Source: Enterococcus mundtii
GTDB lineage: Bacteria; Bacillota; Bacilli; Lactobacillales; Enterococcaceae
Assembly (NCBI RefSeq): GCF_002947535.1
Contig: NZ_PUAP01000010.1
Coordinates: 1 to 64,000, forward strand
Direction of reading: 5' to 3'
Length of the DNA stretch: 64,000 bases
Shown: piece after piece, positions 1 to 8,510 of the stretch
Numbering within the stretch: the stretch's first letter is position 1
Layout: the number at the start of each line of letters is the position of its first letter
Translations under genes and position numbers: made by a program
The notes under the pieces: generated by a model
Told to the model about the DNA's origin: nothing
Seen by the model: only the letters and a program-made list of their open reading frames with translations
Database searches by the model: none

Positions 1-681
1 CAATATGTCACGAAAGTAGGGCACTACTTAGAACCTGAACTGATCCAGTTCATGACGTACGATACCTACCAAGAGAAAGTCAATGCAGCATGGCGTCAAG
101 GTGTCAATTATGAAACCGGCGAAAAATTAGACCCACTCTTAGGCAGTCTCGTCTCTACCTCGCAATACGTTAAAGACGGCTACACATGGATCAACGAATC
201 TGAACTCGGTCAAGCCCTGATGATCTTAGGCTTTACTTATGCGTCTTACAAAGTATTGACGACCACTGGTGTGAAGCATGTAGAGAATGGTAAGATTGAG
301 GAGGTGAGTGTTAGTAACATAACAAATCCTGATATAGAAAATAAGCTTGATTACGTTTTTGGAAAAGCCAAGGGTAATAAACATAATATTCAGAGATCAC
401 AAACTATGAAAAATGAACTAAGTAAGATTGGTATTCTTGATACACCTACAAATAGAGATTTTTTAAGTAGCCATCTAAAAGATGTATTAAAAGACTCATC
501 TAATATTTCAAAGACGGAAAGTAGAAGCTATGTAGCAAAAGAGCTGTATGGTAAACCAACGGTAAACTATACAGCTACTGTAAGAGAAAGTTTTTTAAAA
601 GGCCCAAACGGAGGTGTTAAAATTGAGTCGGTTTGGGATGGAGATAGGTTATTAACAATAATTATTAAAGGTGGGAGATAA
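1..681 (+). CDS. C-terminal part of a polymorphic (LXG/WXG-type) secreted toxin, 5' end outside window
   Basis: The frame is open from base 1, so about 226 residues of a longer protein are visible. Residues 1 to about 95 look like the conserved pre-toxin region of LXG-type enterococcal and listerial toxins (motifs ETGEKLDPLLGS and LGFTYASYKVL). From about residue 105 the sequence changes to a separate small module ending ESVWDGDRLLTIIIKGG. Such tips are typically nuclease toxins, possibly a BECR-like RNase, but I cannot name the family with certainty. Base composition changes with it: the first 290 bases are fairly GC-balanced, the rest is strongly AT-rich, as expected for an exchanged toxin tip. 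The next gene starts directly after the stop, as immunity genes do. Such proteins are exported by the type VII system. Function is inference from architecture and context. Confidence 0.7.
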   Translation, partial: QYVTKVGHYLEPELIQFMTYDTYQEKVNAAWRQGVNYETGEKLDPLLGSLVSTSQYVKDGYTWINESELGQALMILGFTYASYKVLTTTGVKHVENGKIEEVSVSNITNPDIENKLDYVFGKAKGNKHNIQRSQTMKNELSKIGILDTPTNRDFLSSHLKDVLKDSSNISKTESRSYVAKELYGKPTVNYTATVRESFLKGPNGGVKIESVWDGDRLLTIIIKGGR

Positions 682-1182
682 GTGAGCTCATTTGAAAAAA
701 AAATTTATGAATCAGCAATAGAATTAAAAGATAGTTTAAGAAAAAGATCATTCTTACTTGGTGAAGATATAGCCGAAAGTAACCAATTTATAAAATTTAG
801 TAATAATTTAATTGACGTAGGATTTATATACGATGATTTGGGATTAGAACCTCAGATGAACATATCAACTCGTTCAAATAAAGTGTTTTTAGGAATAAAT
901 AGTCTTTCCGCATGTTTAGATTCTGCAAATATGTCGGTGTCTTTTGAAAAGAAATTACCTTCTCTGTTGTATGAAATAATGATAGATCCGAGCTCTAAAT
1001 ACATTATGTTTATTTGTGAGCTGGATATACTCGTTTACGAAAGTAGTGGGTCATTATTATGGCATATGGGATTCAGAAATATTGTTGAAGACTATTACTT
1101 AAAAAGGGATGACTCGATCGTTATTGAGTGTGGAGATGGTGATATAACCATGTTTTCTTTAGAGTCAGGGAAAATAAAATGA
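682..1182 (+). CDS. putative immunity protein for the adjacent toxin
   Basis: A 166-residue cytoplasmic-looking protein with a GTG start placed immediately after the toxin stop codon. A GGTGGGAG stretch just upstream acts as ribosome binding site. It has no signal peptide or membrane segment and many acidic residues. It is AT-rich like the toxin tip, which suggests the two were acquired together. I recognise no named family. The cognate immunity role rests only on position, size and composition. The product would be expected to bind and neutralise the toxin domain in the producing cell and its siblings. Confidence 0.6.
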   Translation: MSSFEKKIYESAIELKDSLRKRSFLLGEDIAESNQFIKFSNNLIDVGFIYDDLGLEPQMNISTRSNKVFLGINSLSACLDSANMSVSFEKKLPSLLYEIMIDPSSKYIMFICELDILVYESSGSLLWHMGFRNIVEDYYLKRDDSIVIECGDGDITMFSLESGKIK

Positions 1183-1282
1183 ATAGATCACATCGTCACC
1201 CATTTTGTCTTATCTTTTCTGGAGTATGATAAGTATAAATATAGAATTTGACTCTATTCAAAATCTAAAAAGGAAAATTATA

Positions 1283-1666
1283 GTGAAAGAAAAACGACTA
1301 GCAAATATCCTACAATTGTACGACAAACAACAAACATTTAAAATTGCAGACTTCTTAACTTCAGAAATAGATAAAGATAACCTGCAAGATACAATAGATT
1401 TCGTAGTTTCTAATAATAGTAACAATAGTAATTTTAAAGATGAGCTGTATGAAGAAGACGAATACGAAGGAATATTTTTAGAAGGCAATCAATATTTATT
1501 AGCTAGTTCTGAAGGAGAAGTAACGATAATAGATATGATAAGTGAGGATCATGGTGTTAGTGTAAAAGACACCCGTGTAAAATTTACGGAAGAAAGTTTT
1601 ATTATTCTAATAACAAATAAAGAAGAAACTCTTGACTGGATAAAAAAATATAGGGCGGATAAATAA
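1283..1666 (+). CDS. second immunity-like small protein
   Basis: A 127-residue acidic protein if read from GTG 1283, which has AGGA at 1271-1274, 8 bases upstream. The same frame also has ATG 1226 (146 residues), but there GGAG is only one base from the start, so I prefer 1283. It begins KEKRLANILQLYDKQQ, has a stretch rich in Asn, Ser, Glu and Asp around its middle, and ends LDWIKKYRADK. No family recognised. Base composition is as AT-rich as the preceding immunity-like gene. Its place in a run of small genes behind a toxin suggests a cognate or orphan immunity protein, a known arrangement in polymorphic toxin loci. Confidence 0.5.
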   Translation: MKEKRLANILQLYDKQQTFKIADFLTSEIDKDNLQDTIDFVVSNNSNNSNFKDELYEEDEYEGIFLEGNQYLLASSEGEVTIIDMISEDHGVSVKDTRVKFTEESFIILITNKEETLDWIKKYRADK

Positions 1667-1700
1667 AAATAGAAGAACTTTGAAATCAATGTTTTAATTA

Positions 1701-2102
1701 ATGAAATTGTATCTTTTAAAACCACAGGAGATAATACAAGATGAGTAATATAAAAAAGTAAACTGGATAGATGAAGACTCAGGAGAAGCTGATATTTTAC
1801 TTTCAGATGGCTTATATTCCATTGAATGTTTTTGTAGTGATTGTGATGTATCAGAAGGTGATATGTTCACAGATATAATTTATGGATTTAACATCAAACA
1901 CATTGTTAAAAGTTTAAATGAAGAATATATAGTAGATAAAAAAACTGATTACTATCATGTTCAGGGAGAGCTTGTAGATTTGAAAAACAAAATTCTTCAA
2001 ATAGGAGAATTTAAAATAGATTTGTCAGATGGGAATATACCTAAGGATATTAAACAAAATGAGTACGTAGAAGCTGACATTTCAAGGATTGATATTTATT
2101 AA
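1701..2102 (+). pseudogene. third immunity-like gene, interrupted by an in-frame TAA
   Basis: Reading from ATG 1701 gives MKLYLLKPQEIIQDE, then TAA at 1746-1748. The same frame then stays open from 1749 to the stop at 2102, reading KKVNWIDEDSGEADILL and on to the end SRIDIY. Total length without the stop would be about 133 residues. Because both pieces are in one frame and read naturally across the stop, a nonsense change of an intact gene is the simplest reading. Translation might restart at ATG 1863, giving 79 residues, but no good ribosome binding site precedes it. No strong Shine-Dalgarno is visible before 1701 either. Family not recognised. Context suggests a decayed orphan immunity gene. 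Confidence 0.6.
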
Positions 2103-2212
2103 ATAAGATGAAATGATTGCAAAATAAGAGCTTATCCATTCATCTCCTACATAGATTTTCAGTACCAGCTATGCTAAACTAGCTAGGACAAAAAAAGTGG
2201 AGGAATGAATAG

Positions 2213-2584
2213 ATGTTTACAAATGAAATGAAAATCATGTTATATGTAGATGACGTTGAAAAAAATGCAGATTTCTGGCAGCAGATCGGTTTTGTGGAGT
2301 TGGATCGTCAAGAAATGGATGGTACATTGATTATTGAGATTGCCCAATCAAAAGATGCGGGTACTGCGTTTGTTTTATATGATCGTGAATTTATCGAACA
2401 GCATTCACCAGGCACAGCTAGTGGGGCACCTTCTTTGATGTTCTATAGTGCGGATATTTTTGATCTATATAAAAAGATGCAACAATTAGAAGTGACATTA
2501 GGTGATTTAGTCCATTTAGGTGAAGAATATGTATTCAATTTTGCAGATCCCGATGGCAATTACTTTGCTGTGACAGGAAAATAA
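2213..2584 (+). CDS. VOC/glyoxalase-bleomycin resistance superfamily protein
   Basis: A 123-residue protein of the usual single-chain VOC length with the two beta-alpha-beta-beta-beta halves: KIMLYVDDVEKNADFWQQIGF at the start and YVFNFADPDGNYFAVTGK at the end. The FADPDGN motif near the C-terminus is typical of the fold. VOC proteins bind a metal and act on small electrophiles or bind antibiotics. The substrate cannot be told from sequence. It is a single-gene unit with a GGAGG site upstream and a clear terminator downstream. It separates the toxin cassette from the core genes. Confidence 0.75.
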   Translation: MFTNEMKIMLYVDDVEKNADFWQQIGFVELDRQEMDGTLIIEIAQSKDAGTAFVLYDREFIEQHSPGTASGAPSLMFYSADIFDLYKKMQQLEVTLGDLVHLGEEYVFNFADPDGNYFAVTGK

Positions 2585-2612
2585 TTTACTTAGTAAGATT
2601 AAGGCAAGAACT

Positions 2613-2639
2613 CCGACTGATATTTTAGTCGGTTTTTTT
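2613..2639 (+). terminator. rho-independent terminator of the VOC gene
   Basis: Inverted repeat CCGACT / AGTCGG with an 8-base loop, followed by seven T. Confidence 0.8.
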
Positions 2640-2778
2640 GTGTCTATGAATACATAAAATTACAATATTTATATTATGTAAACTACACTTGCGCAAAAAT
2701 ACACAAGCAGAAATATCGTCATTTCATTTATACTTCTTTATACTGTTATGGAATGAATTGAAGGAAGGAAGTAACTAA

Positions 2779-3717
2779 ATGGATTACCAAGTACTACTAT
2801 ATTATAAATATACAACAATTTCTGACCCTGAACTTTTTGCGAAAGAGCATCTGGCTTTTTGTCGATCACTAAATTTAAAAGGTCGTATCCTTGTCGCAGA
2901 AGAGGGGATCAATGGAACAGTTTCTGGAACGATTGCGGAGACTGAGGCATACATGGAAGCGATGTTGGCAGATGAGCGTTTTGCCGACACATTTTTCAAA
3001 ATTGATCCTAGCGAGGGTCATGCGTTTAAAAAAATGTTTGTTCGTGCGCGTCCTGAACTAGTTTCACTAAAACTAGAAGATGACATTGATCCAAAAGAAA
3101 TGACTGGTGCTTATTTATCGCCTAAAGAATTTAAAGAAGCGATTCTTGATGAAGATACTGTTGTAATCGATGCACGAAATGACTATGAATATGATCTTGG
3201 GCATTTTAGAGGAGCAGTTCGCCCCGATATTCGTAGCTTTAGAGAACTGCCACAATGGATTCGTGATCACAAAGAAGAGTTTATGGAAAAGCGAGTCGTG
3301 ACTTACTGTACTGGTGGGATTCGCTGTGAGAAGTTTTCAGGTTGGTTAGTGAGAGAAGGATTTAAAGACGTCGGTCAATTACATGGTGGTATTGCGACCT
3401 ATGGCAAAGACCCAGAAGTCCAAGGGGAACTATGGGATGGCAAAATGTACGTTTTTGATGAGCGTATCGCTGTCGACATCAATCATGTAGATAAGCAGAT
3501 CGTTGGGAAAGACTGGTTTGATGGTACTCCTTGCGAACGTTATATCAACTGTGCAAATCCAGAGTGTAATCGTCAAATGTTAGCATCAGTGGAAAACGAA
3601 GAAAAACATTTAGGCTCATGTTCAGTAGCATGTGCCAAACATCCGCATAATCGCTATGTCAAAGAAAGAAATCTATCTACGGAAGACATCGATGCGCATC
3701 TAGCAGCATTTGTATAA
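2779..3717 (+). CDS. trhO: tRNA uridine(34) 5-hydroxylase, rhodanese-like (TrhO/YceA)
   Basis: A 312-residue protein matching the TrhO family, which uses oxygen to hydroxylate C5 of U34 in the wobble position of several tRNAs on the way to 5-methoxyuridine. An N-terminal UPF0176/acylphosphatase-like part (about 1-95, with [10 protein letters not shown]) is followed by a rhodanese domain (about 120-220). The catalytic cysteine is at residue 177 in the loop [11 protein letters not shown]-terminal Cys-rich zinc-like segment has CxxxxC and CxxxC pairs ([21 protein letters not shown]). An AGGAAGGAAG site precedes the ATG. A promoter-like TATACT lies at 2739. It is transcribed alone and ended by the hairpin at 3761. 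Confidence 0.93.
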   Translation: MDYQVLLYYKYTTISDPELFAKEHLAFCRSLNLKGRILVAEEGINGTVSGTIAETEAYMEAMLADERFADTFFKIDPSEGHAFKKMFVRARPELVSLKLEDDIDPKEMTGAYLSPKEFKEAILDEDTVVIDARNDYEYDLGHFRGAVRPDIRSFRELPQWIRDHKEEFMEKRVVTYCTGGIRCEKFSGWLVREGFKDVGQLHGGIATYGKDPEVQGELWDGKMYVFDERIAVDINHVDKQIVGKDWFDGTPCERYINCANPECNRQMLASVENEEKHLGSCSVACAKHPHNRYVKERNLSTEDIDAHLAAFV

Positions 3718-3760
3718 TTTTTCTAACAATCAAAGTAGACGTAGTTAGTGTTTATCAAAT

Positions 3761-3813
3761 AAAATGAGAGTCATGAAAGTTGTTCTACAAATTTTCGTGG
3801 CTCTCATTTTAAT
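3761..3813 (+). terminator. terminator after trhO
   Basis: Perfect arms AAAATGAGAG (3761-3770) and CTCTCATTTT (3801-3810), extended inward by a wobble-containing stem (TCATGAAA against TTTTCGTGG). The A-rich 5' side and T-rich 3' side make it possibly bidirectional. Confidence 0.75.
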
Positions 3814-3908
3814 TTGAAATCAGGAGATTTTTCCTTTAAAGATTCGGAAATTGTTGCTACCTATGATAGTGAAATTACGTTATAATCAAATGAAAAGGTG
3901 GTGGTATC

Positions 3909-4646
3909 ATGAATAAACCATTTGTCTACGCAATCGGTGATGTCCATGGAAGTTATGATCTTTTTCAACAGTTATTGACACATTATGATCCCCGTATTCA
4001 TCAATTAGTCTTGATCGGTGACCTGAATGATCGCGGTCCTAAAACAAAAGATTGTTTTTTACTAGGAATGAAGCTAGTAAAAGAAACTGGTGCGGTCTAC
4101 TTGCGAGGTAATCATGAAGAGTACTTCTTACAGTTTCTCCAAGAGCCGGAAGACTGGTATCCTTCTTATCTACGAAATGGTGGAAAAGAAACAATGGAAA
4201 GTCTCTTGCATCCAGGCGCAGCAGAGGAGTATTCACCCACTGAGATCGCCATGATGATCCGTTCAAGATATCGTGAGTTAGTGGATTTTTTATGCGATTT
4301 ACCTTTGTATTATGAATGGGAAGACTATCTTTTTGTTCATGCGGGTGTCGATCTAACTAAAAAAGATTGGCATGAAACTAGCTCTAGCGATTTTTTATGG
4401 ATCAGAGAGCCTTTTCATGTGCGAAAGAATCGGACGGGTAAGACGATCGTATTTGGTCATACGATCACGCCACTACTCCATGGAGATATGCAAACGACTG
4501 ATTTATGGATAAACGATCAGAAAATCGGGATCGATGGCGGAGCTGTTTTTGGTGGATCGATGCACGGTGTACTTTTTGATCCAACTAGAATCATTCAAGA
4601 TATCGAGTATCAAAACAATCAAGGACCATGGCAACCGCGTGATTGA
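3909..4646 (+). CDS. metallophosphoesterase / serine-threonine protein phosphatase-like protein
   Basis: A 245-residue calcineurin-like phosphoesterase. The metal-binding signature is complete: GDVHGS (residues 10-15), GDLNDRGPKTKD (about 37-48), RGNHEEY (about 65-71), FVHAGVD (about 143) and the late FGHT (about 183). This arrangement is that of the PPP-like bacterial phosphatases (PrpA/PrpE and ApaH relatives). Such enzymes dephosphorylate proteins or cleave dinucleoside polyphosphates. The sequence does not separate these options. An AAAGGTGGTG site lies upstream of ATG 3909. The gene is monocistronic and ended by a hairpin that is part of a repeated intergenic element. Confidence 0.8.
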   Translation: MNKPFVYAIGDVHGSYDLFQQLLTHYDPRIHQLVLIGDLNDRGPKTKDCFLLGMKLVKETGAVYLRGNHEEYFLQFLQEPEDWYPSYLRNGGKETMESLLHPGAAEEYSPTEIAMMIRSRYRELVDFLCDLPLYYEWEDYLFVHAGVDLTKKDWHETSSSDFLWIREPFHVRKNRTGKTIVFGHTITPLLHGDMQTTDLWINDQKIGIDGGAVFGGSMHGVLFDPTRIIQDIEYQNNQGPWQPRD

Positions 4647-4676
4647 CCAGCAAAAGCTTTTGATAAACTTATCTAG

Positions 4677-4811
4677 TTCCGATAAATAAGCCGAGAAACC
4701 CGAAATTTGTTGTTCAAATTTTTGGGCTTTTTAGCTTAGTGCTGAAAGTCAGTTTTTTGGAACACCGTTGATTCGGTTAAGGTTAGAAACAAACATGGAT
4801 TTTATTTTTGG
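4677..4811. repeat. dispersed intergenic repeat, copy A
   Basis: About 135 bases closely matching 14388-14522 in the same order: a CCGA(T/G)AAATAAG start, a hairpin around AAACCCG, then CTGAA, then GGAACACCGTT, then a TTTTATTTTT end. A second partial copy of the core, CGGACACCGTTTA, lies directly after it at 4814-4826. No ORF fits. It seems to be a non-coding element of unknown role located after convergent or terminal gene ends. Confidence 0.6.
4696..4732 (+). terminator. terminator after the phosphatase gene (within repeat A)
   Basis: Stem AAACCCGAAATTTG / CAAATTTTTGGGCTTT around a short TTGTT loop, followed by T residues. The hairpin is conserved in repeat copy B. Confidence 0.7.
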
Positions 4812-4948
4812 CTCGGACACCGTTTAGTTACATTTAGAAATACCAGAATCTATGCTAAAATAAATCAGTATGATTTTTTTGATTCTTGCTTTTTTAAAGT
4901 AGTAATACATAGCAAGTATCGATTTCGACTTAGAAAAGAGGCTATTTA

Positions 4949-7129
4949 ATGACAGACAAAGTGAATCCCACGATCCTAGACCTTGTAAAAAAAGAATTGG
5001 CAGATTATCAAGCAAAGCAGCTAACGACTGTATTGAATTTATTAGCAGAAGGTAACACGGTGCCTTTTATTGCTCGTTACCGTAAAGAAATGACCGGAAG
5101 CTTGGACGAAGTGCAAATTCGTGAAATCGAAGAGCGCTATGCTTATTTAGAAAATTTGGAAAAACGTAAAACTGAAGTCTTACGTTTGATTGATGAACAA
5201 GGAAAATTGACGCCAGAATTACAACAAAGTATTACGCAATCGGTGAAGATGCAACAAGTGGAAGACTTGTATCGTCCGTATAAACAAAAACGGAGAACGA
5301 AAGCGACGATCGCAAAAGAAAAAGGGTTAGAACCTTTAGCGACTTGGTTATTGACCTTTACGTCTGAGGATGTTTTGAGCGAAGCAGCTAAATACGTCAC
5401 TGAAGAAGTTCCAACGCCTGAAGAAGCCTTACAAGGTGCCCATGAGATCATTGCGGAGCAAGTAAGTGACAACGCAAAATTCAGAACCTGGGTCCGTTCC
5501 TATACGTACAACAAGGGCCTGTATGAAAGTACGGTCAAGAACAAAGAGAATGATGAAAAAGGCGTATATGAAATGTATTATGAGTTCTCTGAACCGATTC
5601 ATAAAATCGTTTCTCATCGAATCTTAGCGACCAATCGTGGAGAAAAAGAAGAAGTATTGAAAGTCAATTTAACGGTTGATGAAGCAGCGATTTTGACTTA
5701 CTTGGAAAGACAACTGATTTCTGATACGAATTCGCCTTCTGCTACTTATGTTCGTTTAGCGATCCACGATAGTTACAAACGATTCATTCAACCTGCGATC
5801 GAACGGGAAGTCCGTAATGAGTTGACCGAAAAAGCGGATGAGCAAGCAATCGCTATATTTGGCGAGAATCTGCGTAACTTGTTATTGCAACCACCTTTGA
5901 AAGGGAAAGTCGTTTTAGGCTTTGACCCGGCTTATCGTACCGGCTGTAAATTAGCAGTGGTTGATGCGACAGGTAAGGTTTTAGCGATTGAAGTGATCTA
6001 CCCGCACAAACCGGCGAATCAAGCAAAAAGAGCCGAAGCAGGTCCTGCATTTGTGAAATTGATTGATCAGTATCAAGTGGACATGGTTGCAATCGGTAAT
6101 GGGACGGCGAGCCGTGAATCGGAGTTATTTGTGGCAGAACAGTTGAAGTTAGCCAAACATCAAGCGTTTTATGCCATCGTCAATGAAGCCGGAGCTTCTG
6201 TCTATTCTGCAAGTGATATTGCCCGTAAAGAATTTCCTGAGTTACAAGTGGAAGAACGGAGTGCAGTTTCGATTGCTAGAAGACTACAAGATCCGTTGGC
6301 TGAATTAGTGAAGATCGATCCGAAGGCTGTTGGCGTGGGTCAGTATCAACATGATGTTTCACAAAAACGATTAGCAGAACAGTTGGATTTTGTTGTTGAA
6401 ACGGCAGTGAACCAAGTAGGGGTCGATGTCAATACAGCGAGTCCTCAGTTGTTGCAACATATTTCAGGTCTGAACAAGACGACTGCTCAAAACATCGTGA
6501 CTTATCGTGAGGAGAATGGGGCATTTGCTTCTCGTACACAGTTGAAGAAGGTCCCACGCTTAGGACCAAAAGCCTATGAACAAGCGATCGGTTTCCTACG
6601 CGTGCCTGGTGGGAAACATGTACTTGATAATACTGCGATCCATCCAGAGAGTTATGCAGTAGCAAAAGAGATTTTACAGGCAAACCAATTATCTGAAAAA
6701 GACTTAGGAACAAAAGACGCAATCGAAAAATTAAGTCAACTTTCTCCGCAACATTTGGCGCAACAGGTGCCAGTAGGTGAAGAAACATTGAAAGATATTC
6801 TTGAAGGGTTGACCCAACCAGGACGAGACATGCGAGATGAAATGCCTGCACCACTTTTGCGTTCAGATGTACTAAGTATGGAAGACTTGAAACATGGCAT
6901 GGAATTAAAAGGAACAGTCCGAAACGTGATCGATTTTGGGGCATTCGTCGATATTGGTGTGAAACAAGATGGTTTAGTCCATATCTCAAAATTAAGCAAT
7001 AAATTCGTCAAACATCCAACTGACGTTGTTTCCGTTGGGGATGTCGTCACTGTTTGGATTGAACAAGTGGATACGAACAAAGGGCGCATCAGTCTAACGA
7101 TGCTTTCGCCTTACGAGGAAAAAGCGTGA
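4949..7129 (+). CDS. tex: Tex-family transcription accessory protein with S1 RNA-binding domain
   Basis: A 726-residue protein of full Tex length. Domains in order: N-terminal helical region with LAEGNTVPFIARYRKE (about 30-45), a YqgF/RNase H-like domain (about 325-450, VVLGFDPAYRTGCK and AIGNGTASRE), a helix-hairpin-helix region (about 490-570, VNTASPQLLQHISGLN and PRLGPKAYEQ), and a C-terminal S1 domain (about 645-722, LKGTVRNVIDFGAFVDIGV). Tex binds nucleic acids and is linked to transcription and toxin gene expression in several bacteria. The ATG at 4949 is preceded by AAGAGG. It shares a 4-base overlap with the sprT-like gene, so the two are translationally coupled. Confidence 0.95.
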   Translation: MTDKVNPTILDLVKKELADYQAKQLTTVLNLLAEGNTVPFIARYRKEMTGSLDEVQIREIEERYAYLENLEKRKTEVLRLIDEQGKLTPELQQSITQSVKMQQVEDLYRPYKQKRRTKATIAKEKGLEPLATWLLTFTSEDVLSEAAKYVTEEVPTPEEALQGAHEIIAEQVSDNAKFRTWVRSYTYNKGLYESTVKNKENDEKGVYEMYYEFSEPIHKIVSHRILATNRGEKEEVLKVNLTVDEAAILTYLERQLISDTNSPSATYVRLAIHDSYKRFIQPAIEREVRNELTEKADEQAIAIFGENLRNLLLQPPLKGKVVLGFDPAYRTGCKLAVVDATGKVLAIEVIYPHKPANQAKRAEAGPAFVKLIDQYQVDMVAIGNGTASRESELFVAEQLKLAKHQAFYAIVNEAGASVYSASDIARKEFPELQVEERSAVSIARRLQDPLAELVKIDPKAVGVGQYQHDVSQKRLAEQLDFVVETAVNQVGVDVNTASPQLLQHISGLNKTTAQNIVTYREENGAFASRTQLKKVPRLGPKAYEQAIGFLRVPGGKHVLDNTAIHPESYAVAKEILQANQLSEKDLGTKDAIEKLSQLSPQHLAQQVPVGEETLKDILEGLTQPGRDMRDEMPAPLLRSDVLSMEDLKHGMELKGTVRNVIDFGAFVDIGVKQDGLVHISKLSNKFVKHPTDVVSVGDVVTVWIEQVDTNKGRISLTMLSPYEEKA

Positions 7130-7593
7130 CACAAGAAGAATTGCAACAGTTAGTCGAAGAGGTTTCTTTGATAAGCTTCCAGCGTCCGTTCAGCCACCAA
7201 GCAATGTTCAATAAGCGTTTGAAAACAACAGGTGGTAGGTATCATTTGAATGATCACCACTTAGATTTTAATCCGACGATGTTTGCGGTTGCCGACCGAG
7301 AAACGATTATTGGGATCATCAAGCATGAGTTGTGTCATTACCATCTTCACTTGACCGGAAAAGGCTACCGTCACCGGGACAAGGACTTCAAAAATTTATT
7401 GACTAAGACAGGTGGATTACGGTATGCACCAGTTACTCCCTCAAATCGAAACCGAAAAATCGAAGGGTATCAATGCCAACAATGTGCTGGATGGATTTAT
7501 CGTAAAAGAAAAATCAATACAGATCGCTATTTATGTGGGCGGTGTAGAGGACGATTGGTTTGGAAAGAAACTACGTACTTGGATGTTGAGTAA
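7126..7593 (+). CDS. SprT-family zinc protein
   Basis: A 155-residue protein with GTG start at 7126, overlapping the tex stop by four bases. It carries the SprT metallopeptidase-like motif HELCH (residues 67-71) with a downstream His (HRDKDFKNLL) and a C-terminal zinc ribbon with two Cys pairs (CQQCAGW and CGRCRGR). This is the usual length of the Firmicute SprT-like protein that follows tex. The family resembles Spartan-type proteases in its active site. A biochemical role in Gram-positives is not established to my knowledge. Confidence 0.88.
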   Translation: MTQEELQQLVEEVSLISFQRPFSHQAMFNKRLKTTGGRYHLNDHHLDFNPTMFAVADRETIIGIIKHELCHYHLHLTGKGYRHRDKDFKNLLTKTGGLRYAPVTPSNRNRKIEGYQCQQCAGWIYRKRKINTDRYLCGRCRGRLVWKETTYLDVE

Positions 7594-7614
7594 TTGTATG
7601 AGGAGAGAAACAAA

Positions 7615-8373
7615 ATGACAGATGAACGATCGAAAAATGCGGACTGGAATTGCTTATTGGATTTTTTAGCAGAAGCTGACCCACAGGAGTGTTCGGAACT
7701 AAAAGCACCAATATTGATTTTAGCTGGGAATTGTTTGCCTGTTTTAGTAGATGAGGCAGCAAAAGCTTACTTGAATCAACAGGTCGAGCAAATCGTTTTA
7801 GTCGGTGGGATCGGGCATGCGACGAAATATCTCTACAAAAACTTCGAAAAACAAGGATTTTTATTTGAAGAAGGATTAAGTGAAAGTGAGATTTGTGCCC
7901 GCTATTTGGTTGAAAAATATGGTTTACCTGAACAGGCGCTATTGTTAGAAACAGAGTCAACCAATTGTGGTGAGAATGCTTCATTTTCATACACCTTATT
8001 AAAAGAGGATGGACCATTACCTGAAAGGGTTCTTTTGATGAATGATCCGACGTTACAACGACGCACAAAGGCGACTTTTGAGAAGGAATGGGGCAATGAG
8101 TCTGTCCATTTTTATAATTATGTACCGATACTTCCACAAGTGACTGAAAGTACCAAGGGATTCAAGTTCTCTGATCAAAGACTAAATGACTTGTGGCCTT
8201 CTGATTATTTCCAGGCCTTAGTATTTGGAGAAATGGTTCGTTTGAAAGATGATGCCCAAGGTTACGGACCTAATGGAACGGGATTTATTGATCATGTCGA
8301 CATCCCAGATGAAGTGTGGTCTGCTTATTTACGTCTCTTAGCGATGAATGAAAAAGTTTCGCTAAAAAGGTAG
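7615..8373 (+). CDS. YdcF-family (DUF218) protein
   Basis: A 252-residue protein from ATG 7615, which has GAGGAG at 7600-7605 at good spacing. An in-frame TTG at 7594 is rejected as it overlaps that site. The DUF218 core is visible: ILAGNCLPVLVDEAAKAYL, then QIVLVGGIGHAT, ARYLVEKYGLPEQALLLETESTNCGENA, and RVLLMNDPTLQRRTKATF. E. coli YdcF binds S-adenosylmethionine. Other members are linked to envelope processes. No signal peptide or membrane segment is present, so it acts in the cytoplasm. It follows the sprT-like gene by 21 bases and is probably in one transcript with tex. Confidence 0.8.
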   Translation: MTDERSKNADWNCLLDFLAEADPQECSELKAPILILAGNCLPVLVDEAAKAYLNQQVEQIVLVGGIGHATKYLYKNFEKQGFLFEEGLSESEICARYLVEKYGLPEQALLLETESTNCGENASFSYTLLKEDGPLPERVLLMNDPTLQRRTKATFEKEWGNESVHFYNYVPILPQVTESTKGFKFSDQRLNDLWPSDYFQALVFGEMVRLKDDAQGYGPNGTGFIDHVDIPDEVWSAYLRLLAMNEKVSLKR

Positions 8374-8421
8374 TCAGAACGCTAATATTTAAGGAACTGG
8401 AGATCATCCGAATAAATTTGG

Positions 8422-8450
8422 TTGAAATTTTTTATCGTTTATAAGATAAT
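8422..8450 (+). promoter_or_regulatory. sigma-A promoter of murC
   Basis: TTGAAA (8422-8427), a 17-base spacer, and GATAAT (8445-8450), 60 bases upstream of the murC start. Confidence 0.65.
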
Positions 8451-8510
8451 GGGTTTCGTGTTGAATGTATGAATAAAATAATGGATGATAGTTAAGAGAA
8501 GAGGATTCAA

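Noticed and set aside
1258-1488. Minus-strand ORF opposite the second immunity-like gene
   Set aside because: Low-complexity Ser/Leu-rich translation of AT-rich sequence, no start signals.
6429-6989. 186-codon open frame on the minus strand inside tex
   Set aside because: It is a shadow of the tex frame with no ribosome binding site. The tex protein is complete and recognisable.
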